Origin: Acidobacteriota bacterium
Lineage (GTDB): Bacteria; Acidobacteriota; Thermoanaerobaculia; Multivoradales; Multivoraceae
Direction of reading: 5' to 3'
Length of the DNA stretch: 64,000 nucleotides
Assembly (NCBI GenBank): GCA_026707545.1
Contig: JAPOWR010000001.1
Span: forward strand, 2,385,778-2,449,777
A program made the translations under genes and the position numbers. The notes below the pieces were generated by a model that saw only the letters and a list, made by a program, of their open reading frames with translations, had not been told where the DNA came from and did not search any database. Below are positions 1-12,247 of the stretch, piece after piece (positions within the stretch are counted from its first letter, which is position 1; every line of letters starts with the position of its first letter).

Positions 1-1815
1 CCGATGCGCTTCGACGTGGCGCGGATCGAGGGTGACGACGGCCGCGAACTGCTCCATCGCCTCCCGCAGGCGCTCCGCCTTGCCGAGCAACTGGCCGTAG
101 AGATACCTCAGTTCCACGTCCCGCGGGCTCACCTCGACCGCGCGGCCGAGCTCCCGCACCGCATCATCCGTGCGTCCCTCCCGGTCGAGCAGCTCGGCAA
201 GGCGCACCCGTGCCGACACGTCTCCCGGATCGGCGGCGAGCGCCGCCTCGGCCTGCGCCCGCACCGAGCCCGTGTCGCCAGCGTCGAGAAGAGCGTTCTG
301 CCAGGCGGCCCGCGCGGCCGGATCGTCGGGTTCGAGGTCGAGAGCGGCGCGGGCGTACCTGGCCGCGGCTTCGTTGTCCCCACGCCGGCCTTCGAGCACC
401 GTCAGGCGCTGGAGCGACTTGAAGAGGCGGTCCCGCGCCCCCTGCCGCTCGAACGACGCTCCACCGCCATCGTCGAGGCGCGCCTGCTCGACCTCCACCG
501 AACGCCGCAGCAGGGCTACCGACTCCTCGGGAAACCGCTCCTCGTACCAGCGCGCGTAGCTCGCGAGCGACACCTCGTCCGGGGGCTCCGTGTACCAGCG
601 GCCCGGAAGCGTCGCCGACGCCACGCGCAGGTCGGAATCGCGCGCATCCAGCAGTTCGAGGTCCGCGAGCAGGACATCGGCGGTGACGCCTCCCCGGTAG
701 AGCACGGCGACCCGGCCCTCGCCGTCGAGCAGCATGGAGAACGGCAGCGACAGCGGAAAGCGGCGGTCGAACAGCGATCTCTTGACGATCTCGACCTTGT
801 CCAGCGTCTCCTCGGTCGCCATCCCGTACGGGAACGGGAAGGCGATCTCGTCCATGAAGCTCCGCGCCGCTTCTTCGGTCGTGGTCGCCACCTCGCCCAT
901 GCCGTCCGTCGATAGCGCAACGACTTCGAGACCCGCGGCGCGGAGCGCACCCTCCTCGTTCGCCAGGTCCTGCAGCTCGAAACGGCAGGGAACGCACCAG
1001 CTCGCCCAGATGTTGACCAGCACCGGCCGGCCCTGGCCCGTCTCGACCGCCACCGGTTCTGCGGCAGCGTCGAAGGAGCGGAGCGTCAACGATGGTGCCG
1101 GCGGACGCGGCGCCAGCACTACTCGCGCGCCCGTCGTCGCCGCCGGCGGCTCCTGGGCGCGCGGCGTCAACGGCGCCCGCCCTGGCCGCGCCGGCAGTGT
1201 CTCCGCCCGGCCGCTGCCCTGGACGATCCGGTAGCGGCCCCCGGCCTCGACTCCGGCGAACGTCTCGCTGCCGCCCCCGGGCCAGCGGACCCTGACCGAA
1301 CCCGAAACCTCGCCGTCGCCGAGACCGAAGTGGAGCCAGCGGCTCGACTGCGAGAGGAAACCCTCGCCGGCCCGGACGGAGCGCCGGAGGATGCCGGACG
1401 AGGTCGGGACTTCCACTCGCGCTCCGACCGCATCCCGGTTCGTGCCGGCGCCGTCTCCTTCGAGGCGCAGAGTGACAAACCGGTCCCCTGCCGGGAGTTC
1501 GTTGCGCATCAGCCGCAACCGGGGCGCGGTCCGGTTGCTGATCGCCACATCCAGGTCGCCGTCGCCCTCCAGGTCGAGGAAGGCGACGCCGCGGCCGTCG
1601 TCCGGAAAGTCCAGACCGCTGACCGCCGACGCGTTGGCGAAGGCGCCGCCAGCCTCGCCGGGGTTCAGAAAGACACAGTTCCGCTCGTTGCCGCTGAAGG
1701 ACAGCCCCTCGTCCAGCCGTTCGTGGAGCGCTCGCAAGGATTCCAGATACGGCTCCAGCGAGCGATCATCCGGCGAGTTGGGCGCGCGCGGCACGACCTG
1801 CCGCCAGAAGAAGCT
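1..1815 (-). CDS. CRTAC1-family protein, C-terminal part: ASPIC/UnbV, thioredoxin and TPR domains (runs off window)
   Basis: The frame that ends at TGA 1816-1818 stays open for 605 more codons to position 1 with no other stop. Right after the TGA it reads SFFWRQVVP, then GNERNCVFLN, another propeller loop (DLEGDGDLDVAIS), and the ASPIC/UnbV segment (VRVRWPGGGSETF ... GGRYRIVQG, about 1215-1300). A thioredoxin/TlpA-like domain follows with WASWCVPC at about 988-1008, then tetratricopeptide-like repeats that run off the window. This order (propeller, ASPIC, redoxin, TPR) is a known architecture of CRTAC1-like proteins, so 1-3618 is one gene of more than 1,200 codons, not two. Explanations of the TGA are selenocysteine (see 1788-1818), a recent nonsense mutation, or a sequence error. 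The absence of any other lesion argues against an old pseudogene. Confidence 0.8.
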
Positions 1816-1818
1816 TCA
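1788..1818 (-). promoter_or_regulatory. Candidate SECIS element and selenocysteine UGA in the CRTAC1-like gene
   Basis: On the minus strand TGA (1818-1816) is followed by 11 nt and then a perfect 6-bp stem GCGGCA (1804-1799) / TGCCGC (1793-1788) closing the loop GGTCG (1798-1794). The E. coli fdhF SECIS has the same 11-nt spacing and a GGUC apical loop, and shares the string GCAGGUC. The hairpin overlaps codons for WRQVVPR, which protein conservation may fix, so part of the match could be coincidence. If decoded, the residue is Sec601 of the protein. Confidence 0.45.
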
Positions 1819-3618
1819 CAGGTCGTCCGGGAGCGTCTGGGTCAGGTTGCCGTTGGCAACGACCAGGTCCTCCCAGCCATCGTTGTTGATGTCGGCGAAG
1901 ACGGACGACCAGGACCAGCGGCCCATCGTGACGTTGGCTTCCACGCTGCGATCGACGAAGCCGCCGCCGGAAGCGCCAGCGAACAGGGAGTTGCCCCGTG
2001 CCATCCTCTGCACTTGGGCCAGCGGACCGGCGCGTTGGCGATCGCGTTCGAACTTCCGCTGGTAGGTGATCCGGTTGCCGGCGGCCGAGAACATGTTGCC
2101 GATGTAGACATCCATCAGGCCGTCCCGGTTGTAGTCGGCCCAGCTCACGGACATGCCGGACGAGATGTCCTCGACGCCGACATCCGCCGCGATGTCGACG
2201 AAGCGGCCACCGTCGTTGCGGTACAGGTTGTTGCGGCCGTAGTCGTTCGCCACGTAGAGGTCCGCGTCGCCGTCGCCGTCGATGTCCTCCCACGACGCGG
2301 CCAGGCTGAAGCGGCGGTTGTTCGCCTCGAGCCCCGCCTCGGCGGTCGCATCGACGAAGCGGAAGCCGCCGTCGTTGCGCAGCAACACGTTGCGGCCGCC
2401 GTTGTTGGCATCGTGGTAGGGCACGGGGCTTGCCACGCCGCGCTCGTCGTAGGCACGCCGGTAGCCGCAGACGTAGAGGTCGAGGTCGCCGTCGTTGTCG
2501 TAGTCGGCCGCCGAGAGCGAGTTGCTGTCGGGGATGTCGCCGGCGATGTAGCGGACGCGGGCAAAGCCGCCGCTGCCGTCGTTCTCGAGCACGAGGACGG
2601 CGGGCCGGCTGGACAGCACCAGGTCCGGGTCGCCGTCGTTGTCCAGGTCGACGAACAGCCCGGCCAGGGCCCGCTCCAGGAAGTCGACGGCCGCTTCGGC
2701 CGAGCGGTCATCGAACGTGCCTTCCCGGTTCTGCACGTAGAGCCGGTTCGGCAGCCCACCCTGCTCGGGCAGGAAGAGATCATCCAGACCATCGCCGTTC
2801 ACGTCGGCGATCGACACGCCCTGCCAGCCCGTCTTGTTGTAGCCCGACGCCTTGGTGATCCGGTTGAGCCACGCGTCCGGTGGCTGGAGCAGTTGTTCCC
2901 GGTAGCTCGGGTTGTGGCCGACCGCGGCCTCGGTGACGTCGACGAAGAGAGGGCCGCGGGGAGCCCTCGTCTCCTCGTAGTCGGCGACCTCGACCCGCAG
3001 CAGCAAGGGAGTGCCGCCCGCCGGCAACCTCCAGACGGTCGACCAGACGGCATTCACCTGCCGGCTACCGGCTGTCCCCGCCGCCGACGCCTCGAAGTAG
3101 GCCAGCGTGGTGAACCCGTCCGACCCGGCATCGATCGAGTAGAGCTTGAAGTCCGCGCGCAGAAACCCACCCCCCGCCAACCGCTCGGCCAGGTCTCCAA
3201 GCGCCCGCGAGAAGCCCTCGACGCCCCGGTAGGCGACACCCGCGCCACCCGTACTCCCGCTGTCGACCGCGAAGGCCGGTCCCCGATACCGCGCGATCAC
3301 TTGGTCGGGGACGAACCCCGCCGACTCGAACGCCTGATGGACGACCGAGCTGACGTCGCCGGAGCGCGCCAGAGCGCTCTCGTCTCCAGCCACCTCGACC
3401 AGCAACGCAGCCACACGCTTGAGCTGTGCCTCAGCCTGTTCGCTGAGCGCCTCGGTGTCCCAACCGTCGGCCCGCGGATCGACCGCGGCAGCGAAGTTCT
3501 CGGCCTCGAACGCAGGGGTGACGGTCGCCTCCTGCGTCGCGGACGCGCGACTCTGCGCCAGGGCTGCCGCCGGCCCGACCGCCACGACCAAGCCCAGGAC
3601 TGCCGGCAGGATGCGCAT
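1816..3618 (-). CDS. CRTAC1-family FG-GAP repeat protein, N-terminal part up to an in-frame TGA
   Basis: This is the first 600 codons of one long gene that continues in the same frame through TGA (1816-1818) to the window edge. I start it at ATG 3618, where the protein opens with a signal peptide (MRILPAVLGLVVAVGPAAALA), so it should be exported; the ATG 153 nt further upstream would put 51 low-complexity residues before the signal. After about 200 residues without a recognised fold come repeated FG-GAP/VCBS-type calcium loops (DVNGDGLDDLFLP, DLDNDGDPDLVLS, DYDNDGDLDLYVC, DIDGDGDADLYVA, DYNRDGLMDVYIG, DINNDGWEDLVVA), a beta-propeller as in CRTAC1-like proteins. The segment ends LPDDL immediately before the TGA. 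No frameshift is needed to continue. The gene is divergent from the oxidoreductase at 3663. Substrate unknown. Confidence 0.85.
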   Translation of the reverse strand: MRILPAVLGLVVAVGPAAALAQSRASATQEATVTPAFEAENFAAAVDPRADGWDTEALSEQAEAQLKRVAALLVEVAGDESALARSGDVSSVVHQAFESAGFVPDQVIARYRGPAFAVDSGSTGGAGVAYRGVEGFSRALGDLAERLAGGGFLRADFKLYSIDAGSDGFTTLAYFEASAAGTAGSRQVNAVWSTVWRLPAGGTPLLLRVEVADYEETRAPRGPLFVDVTEAAVGHNPSYREQLLQPPDAWLNRITKASGYNKTGWQGVSIADVNGDGLDDLFLPEQGGLPNRLYVQNREGTFDDRSAEAAVDFLERALAGLFVDLDNDGDPDLVLSSRPAVLVLENDGSGGFARVRYIAGDIPDSNSLSAADYDNDGDLDLYVCGYRRAYDERGVASPVPYHDANNGGRNVLLRNDGGFRFVDATAEAGLEANNRRFSLAASWEDIDGDGDADLYVANDYGRNNLYRNDGGRFVDIAADVGVEDISSGMSVSWADYNRDGLMDVYIGNMFSAAGNRITYQRKFERDRQRAGPLAQVQRMARGNSLFAGASGGGFVDRSVEANVTMGRWSWSSVFADINNDGWEDLVVANGNLTQTLPDDL

Positions 3619-3650
3619 CGCGGAGAGCAACTCTAACCGCCCCGCTCCTC

Positions 3651-3656
3651 TATGAT
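3651..3656 (+). promoter_or_regulatory. -10 like box (TATGAT) just ahead of the oxidoreductase
   Basis: TATGAT differs from the sigma-70 -10 consensus at one base and lies six bases before the GTG at 3663. A transcript would begin at or next to the start codon, so the mRNA may be leaderless. No convincing -35 box is visible in this 44-bp divergent gap. Confidence 0.4.
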
Positions 3657-3662
3657 CGGCCC

Positions 3663-5873
3663 GTGAGCCCCAGCTTGAGGACCCCCTTCGGCCTGGGGCA
3701 GACCAAGCCGCGCCACTATCTGGAGATGGCCAAGGTGGCCTGGCGAAACCGGGACGAGGCCGGATACACATGGCGCATCCTTCGGGACGGCGTCTGCGAC
3801 GGCTGCGCGCTGGGGACCTCGGGGCTCCGCGACTGGACCCTGGACGGCGTGCATCTCTGCATGGTCCGGCTCGACCTGTTGCGGCTGAACACGATGCCGG
3901 CTCTCGACCCGGCGGTGCTCGCCGACGCCAATGCTCTCAGGACACGCGGCTCCACAGCCCTGCGCGGTCTTGGACGGCTGGCCCACCCGATGCTGCGGCG
4001 CGCCGGCGAGCCGGGCTTCCGTCGCGTCTCCTGGCCCGAGGCGATCGAGATCGCGGTCTCCGGGCTGGCCGAGGTCCGCCAACGCGACCCCACCCGTGCG
4101 GCCTTCTTCCTGACCTCGCGCGGCATTCCCAACGAGACCTACTACGTGGCGCAGAAGGCCGCACGGTTCTTCGGTACGCCCCACGTCGACACGGCCGCCC
4201 GCCTCTGCCACGCCGCCTCGACGATCGCCCTCAAGAGAGCATACGGATACGCAGCGGCAACGAACTCGTACCGGGACTGGCTCGATGCCGAACTGATCGT
4301 GTTCTTCGGTTCGAACGTGCCGAACAACCAGCCGGTGACCGTCAAGTACCTCCACCATGCGGTCCGGCGGGGCACCGAGATCGCGGTCGTCAACCCGTAT
4401 CGCGAACCAGGACTCGAGCGCTACTGGGTGCCGTCGGTGCCTTCCAGCGCGGTGTTCGGTACCGACCTGGCGCGGCACTGGTTCGCCGTCGACACGGGCG
4501 GGGATCTCGCCTTCCTGAACGGCACGATGAAGGCCCTGCTCGATCTCCCCGGAGGCGTCGCAAGGGACTTCGTGGAGAGCTCCACCGAGGACTTCGACGC
4601 TCTGGATGCGGCCCTACGGCAGACCTCCTGGGAGGAGCTCCAGAGGGCCAGCGGCACGTCGCGAGCCGAGATGGAGCGCTTCGCCGAACTGCTCCGCGCC
4701 AAACCGAAGACCGTGCTCGTCTGGTCCATGGGTCTGACCCAGCACCGCCACGGCGTCGACACCGTGCTCGCGCTCTGCAACCTGGGACTGATCCGCGGCC
4801 TGCCGGGCCTTTCCGGCGCCGGCCTGGTGCCCATTCGCGGCCACTCCGGCGTCCAGGGTGGGTCGGAAGTCGGCTGCGCACCGGTATCGGAGACCGAGAT
4901 TCTCGACCACTGGACCAAGGTCTGGGGCTTCCAGCCGCCGCGCGGTCCCGGTCTCGCAGCCACGGGGCAGATCGAGGCCGCAGCCGACGGCGACATCGAC
5001 GCTTTCTGGATCCTGGGAGGCAACTTTCTCGAAACGATGCCGGACCGGGAGCGCGTCGAGCGCGCGCTGCAACGCCCGGGCATCCGCATCCACCAGGACA
5101 TCGTGCCGAGCAGCGCCATGCTGGTCGAGCCGAGCGACACGGTGCTGTTGCTGCCGGCCACCACCCGCTATGAGATCCCCGGCGGAGTCACCGAGACGAC
5201 GACCGAACGGCGGATCGTCTACTCGCCTCCAATCGCACACGGCGGCGCCCCGGCAAGACGCCTCGGCGAATGCCGCCCGGAGTGGGAGGTGCTGTGTGAG
5301 GTCATCGCCGGAGTTCGGCCCGAGCCGGCCGGCGTGCTCGACTTCGCGGATACGGCCGCGATCCGGGCCGAGATCGCCATGGCCGAGCCCCGCTATGCCG
5401 GGATCGAGAACCTGAAGCGAAAGGGAGACGAGTTCCAGTGGGGTGGCGAGCGCCTGTTCGAGGACGGCAGTTTCGCCACCGCGTCCGGCCGGGCGCGTTT
5501 CCACCCCGTTGAACCGCCCGCGGAGCGCGAACTGGGGAGCGGCGAGCTGTTTCTCTCGACCCGCCGCGGCCGCCAGTTCAACTCGATGGTCCACGGCGAC
5601 CGCGACGCGCTGACCGGTCTGAAACGGTCCGACCTGCTGATGAACGCCGGCGACGGCCGCACACGAGGCATCGGCGAAGGCGATCGTGTGGTCGTGTCGT
5701 CACCGGTCTCCCGGATGGAACTGGTCGCACGCTTCGGCCCGATCAAGGCCGGCAACGTCGAGGCCCACTGGCCCGAGTGCATGGAACTCCTTCCGTGGTC
5801 GCTCGACCCGGACTCCGGCGAACCCGAGTACGGGGTTCGCGTACGGATCGAACGGCTGAGGCACGAACATTGA
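3663..5873 (+). CDS. FdhF/YdeP-family molybdopterin oxidoreductase
   Basis: 736 residues from GTG 3663, close to the roughly 760 residues of E. coli YdeP. The protein belongs to the DMSO-reductase/formate-dehydrogenase-like superfamily that binds bis-molybdopterin guanine dinucleotide. Visible marks are an N-terminal Cys cluster (C45, C48, C66 in the VCDGCALG region), the typical PNETYYVAQKAARFFG segment, and RLCH with C182 at about the place of the metal-ligand Cys/Sec of FdhF. The later segments LVWSMGLTQHRHG, GHSGVQGGSEVGC and a C-terminal molydopterin-binding barrel (FLSTRRGRQFNSMVHGDRDA) also fit. There is no Tat signal, so it should be cytoplasmic. The fdhD gene overlaps its 3' end, which supports a sulfurated Mo cofactor. 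Members are often called formate dehydrogenase alpha-like, but the substrate of this branch is not established and no electron-transfer subunit is adjacent. Confidence 0.88.
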   Translation: MSPSLRTPFGLGQTKPRHYLEMAKVAWRNRDEAGYTWRILRDGVCDGCALGTSGLRDWTLDGVHLCMVRLDLLRLNTMPALDPAVLADANALRTRGSTALRGLGRLAHPMLRRAGEPGFRRVSWPEAIEIAVSGLAEVRQRDPTRAAFFLTSRGIPNETYYVAQKAARFFGTPHVDTAARLCHAASTIALKRAYGYAAATNSYRDWLDAELIVFFGSNVPNNQPVTVKYLHHAVRRGTEIAVVNPYREPGLERYWVPSVPSSAVFGTDLARHWFAVDTGGDLAFLNGTMKALLDLPGGVARDFVESSTEDFDALDAALRQTSWEELQRASGTSRAEMERFAELLRAKPKTVLVWSMGLTQHRHGVDTVLALCNLGLIRGLPGLSGAGLVPIRGHSGVQGGSEVGCAPVSETEILDHWTKVWGFQPPRGPGLAATGQIEAAADGDIDAFWILGGNFLETMPDRERVERALQRPGIRIHQDIVPSSAMLVEPSDTVLLLPATTRYEIPGGVTETTTERRIVYSPPIAHGGAPARRLGECRPEWEVLCEVIAGVRPEPAGVLDFADTAAIRAEIAMAEPRYAGIENLKRKGDEFQWGGERLFEDGSFATASGRARFHPVEPPAERELGSGELFLSTRRGRQFNSMVHGDRDALTGLKRSDLLMNAGDGRTRGIGEGDRVVVSSPVSRMELVARFGPIKAGNVEAHWPECMELLPWSLDPDSGEPEYGVRVRIERLRHEH

Positions 5874-6796
5874 CGCCCAGGACGCCGGAAGCTGAGTCCC
5901 CCGGGCGTTGCGCGGCCCGCCGGACGCATGTCGAACGACGCCCGGGCGAAGCTCGCCACGACGAGGTGGCGATCGAGGAACCACTCGAGATCCGGGTCGA
6001 CGGCGAGGCCCTGGTCGTCACGATGCGCAGTCCAGGCGCCGAGGTCGAGCTCGCGCTCGGCTACCTGTACGCGGAGGGTCTGATCGAGAGCGCCGGAGAC
6101 GTGGACGACGCCGCCGTCCGCTCCCCCTCCGCTCAGGAGCGAGGGACGGTTCCGACGATCGAACAGGTGGACCCGGTCCCGGGATCCATCGTCGATGTGC
6201 GGCTCTCCAGCGCGGGACACCGGCGCGCCCGGCGCGCGGCGATCGCGGCCAGGCGGGAGGTCGCCTTCCGCGTCACCAGCGCCTGTGGCGTCTGCGGCAA
6301 GCCGTCGCTCGACGACCTTTGGGTGCGCCTGCCGGCGATCCGACCGCTTGACGTCGAACCGGACCGCGAACGACGGCTCGTCCAGGCGCTGCCCGCCAGG
6401 ATGACGAAGCACCAGCGCCTCTTCCGGGATACCGGCGGCGTGCATGCCGCTGCCCTGTTCGACGCCCGTGCCGGCGGCGCCGAGTTCCTGTGGCTGTACG
6501 AGGACATCGGCCGTCACAACGCGGTCGACAAGGTGATCGGCCGCGCGCTGCTGTCCGGACGGCTGCCCCTGGAAGCGACGATGCTCGTGGTCAGCGGCCG
6601 CCTCGGCTTCGAGATCGTCCAGAAGGTAGCGGTCGCGGGCGTGCCGCTGATCGCGGCGGTCGGCGCGCCGTCGACGCTGGCGCTCGACATCGCCCACCTG
6701 GCGGGCGTTCGGGTCTACGCCTTCGTGGCGGGCGACCGCGGCAACTTCTATCCGGCGGCACCCGTCCAGGCGCGCCTCGTGACCGAACCGGATTGA
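5870..6796 (+). CDS. fdhD: FdhD, sulfur carrier for formate dehydrogenase-type Mo enzymes
   Basis: FdhD passes sulfur from cysteine desulfurase to the molybdenum cofactor. The conserved N-terminal core (DEVAIEEPLEIRVDGEAL, then LGYLYAEGLI), the ACGVCGK motif with the CxxC needed for sulfur transfer, and the GGVHAAALFD and EDIGRHNAVDKVIG motifs are all present. I propose TTG 5870 as start: it overlaps the upstream stop as TTGA and gives 308 residues. The open frame goes further upstream to ATG 5777, but that would place 31 codons inside the oxidoreductase gene. The overlap implies translational coupling to the likely client enzyme. Confidence 0.92.
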   Translation: MTPRTPEAESPGRCAARRTHVERRPGEARHDEVAIEEPLEIRVDGEALVVTMRSPGAEVELALGYLYAEGLIESAGDVDDAAVRSPSAQERGTVPTIEQVDPVPGSIVDVRLSSAGHRRARRAAIAARREVAFRVTSACGVCGKPSLDDLWVRLPAIRPLDVEPDRERRLVQALPARMTKHQRLFRDTGGVHAAALFDARAGGAEFLWLYEDIGRHNAVDKVIGRALLSGRLPLEATMLVVSGRLGFEIVQKVAVAGVPLIAAVGAPSTLALDIAHLAGVRVYAFVAGDRGNFYPAAPVQARLVTEPD

Positions 6797-6816
6797 CGAC
6801 ATGCGCGCGCGGGCAT

Positions 6817-6842
6817 AGGTTGACCTGGAAACAGGTTGACCT
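6817..6842 (+). promoter_or_regulatory. Tandem palindromic repeat AGGTTGACCT upstream of the dehydrogenase
   Basis: The 10-mer AGGTTGACCT occurs at 6817-6826 and again at 6833-6842, 16 bp apart start to start. Each copy is itself a near-palindrome (AGGT..ACCT). Each also contains TTGACC, close to a -35 box. The pair sits in the only gap between fdhD and the GDH gene and looks like a double operator or an overlapping promoter/operator. The binding protein is unknown. Confidence 0.45.
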
Positions 6843-6860
6843 CTTGAGGGAGGGCACACA

Positions 6861-6877
6861 ATGGCGAGAACCTGCAA

Positions 6878-6881
<4 letters not shown>
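6861..6881 (+). other. Six-codon minigene (MARTCK) overlapping the dehydrogenase start
   Basis: A strong ribosome-binding sequence (AGGGAGGG, 6847-6854) is spaced 6 nt from ATG 6861. That ATG opens only six codons and stops at TGA 6879-6881, overlapping the GTG start of the next gene. The best SD in the area therefore serves this minigene, and the dehydrogenase would be reached by coupling. A one- or two-base sequence error that hides an ATG start of the main gene is the alternative. Confidence 0.35.
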
Positions 6882-8326
<1,445 letters not shown>

Positions 8327-8366
8327 CTGGCACCTCTCCCCTCTGGCCCCCTAGCAGAATCCCGTC

Positions 8367-9316
8367 TTGATCTCGCTGCTGCTGATCGTTCTCGGCATCG
8401 CCGTGCTCTGGGCCGGCGGTGAGATCCTCGTGCGCTCGGTGACCGGTCTGGCCGCGGTTCTGCGCGTCAGCCCGACGGTGATCGGGTTGACGGTCGTCGC
8501 CTTCGGCACCTCGGCGCCGGAACTTGGCGTGGCGGTAGCCGCCGCGCTGCGGGATTCCGCCGGTCTGGTCTACGGCAACGTCGTCGGCTCGAACATCGCC
8601 AACGTCGGTCTGATCCTTGGTGTCTCGGCGCTCGTCGTGCCTCTCCACAACCACACCGACGGCGCCGAGCGCCAGGCCATCCGCCTGGTCCGGCGCGAGT
8701 TGCCCTTCATGCTGGGCACGTCACTTCTGGTCCTGGTGTTCGTCGCCTTCGGATATCTCGGGCGCGTCGCCGGCATCGTCCTCCTCGCGCTGATGGCGTA
8801 CTTTCTCGTCGTTCTGGTCCGCGCCGGAGACACCGACGCGGCGGATCCCCAGGGTGTCAGTCCGGTCAAGTCTGCCCTTGGCACTCTGGTTGGACTCGCG
8901 CTACTCGCCGTCGGCGCGGCCGAACTCCTGGTGCCCGCGGCGAAGGACCTTGCGCTGGCCCTCGGCGTCAGCGAACTGGTGGTCGGACTCACCGTCGTGG
9001 CGTTCGGAACCAGTGTGCCCGAACTCGCCGCCTGCCTGGTGGCGGCGTACCGGAATCAACACGGCATCGTGCTGGGAAACATCATCGGCTCGAACGTGTT
9101 CAACATTCTGCTGGTCCTACCGGTCGCGATTCTCATACGTCCCTTCGAAACGACCTTCCTCGCCGAGGGGCTCGACGCGTCGGTCATGCTCTTCTTCAGC
9201 CTCCTCATGTTTCTCGCCGTCTACCTGCTGCGACACGGGCGCAGCATCGGACGGACCTGGGGAACGCTGCTCGTGGCAGCCTACGGGGGCTACGTAGCCT
9301 GGCTCTTCAGCAAACT

Positions 9317-9320
<4 letters not shown>
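8367..9320 (+). CDS. CaCA-family calcium/sodium antiporter (YrbG-like)
   Basis: 317 residues, all membrane: about ten hydrophobic segments in two homologous halves. The two alpha-repeats are clear: [20 protein letters not shown] with [15 protein letters not shown] in the first half, and [20 protein letters not shown] with [15 protein letters not shown] in the second. These carry the acidic and polar ion-binding residues of K+-independent Na+/Ca2+ exchangers such as E. coli YrbG. Translation probably starts at TTG 8367. Its stop overlaps the gcvP start (ATGA), so the two are cotranslated, although no functional link between calcium export and glycine cleavage is obvious. Confidence 0.9.
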
Positions 9321-12241
<2,921 letters not shown>

Positions 12242-12247
12242 AACGCG

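Noticed and set aside
1-3618. Frameshifted pseudogene explanation for the CRTAC1-like gene
   Set aside because: No change of frame occurs; a single in-frame TGA separates two intact halves. A nonsense mutation or sequence error remains possible and is stated as such.
9200-9316. Glycine riboswitch before gcvP
   Set aside because: The upstream bases are coding for the antiporter, whose stop overlaps the gcvP start; there is no room for a leader.
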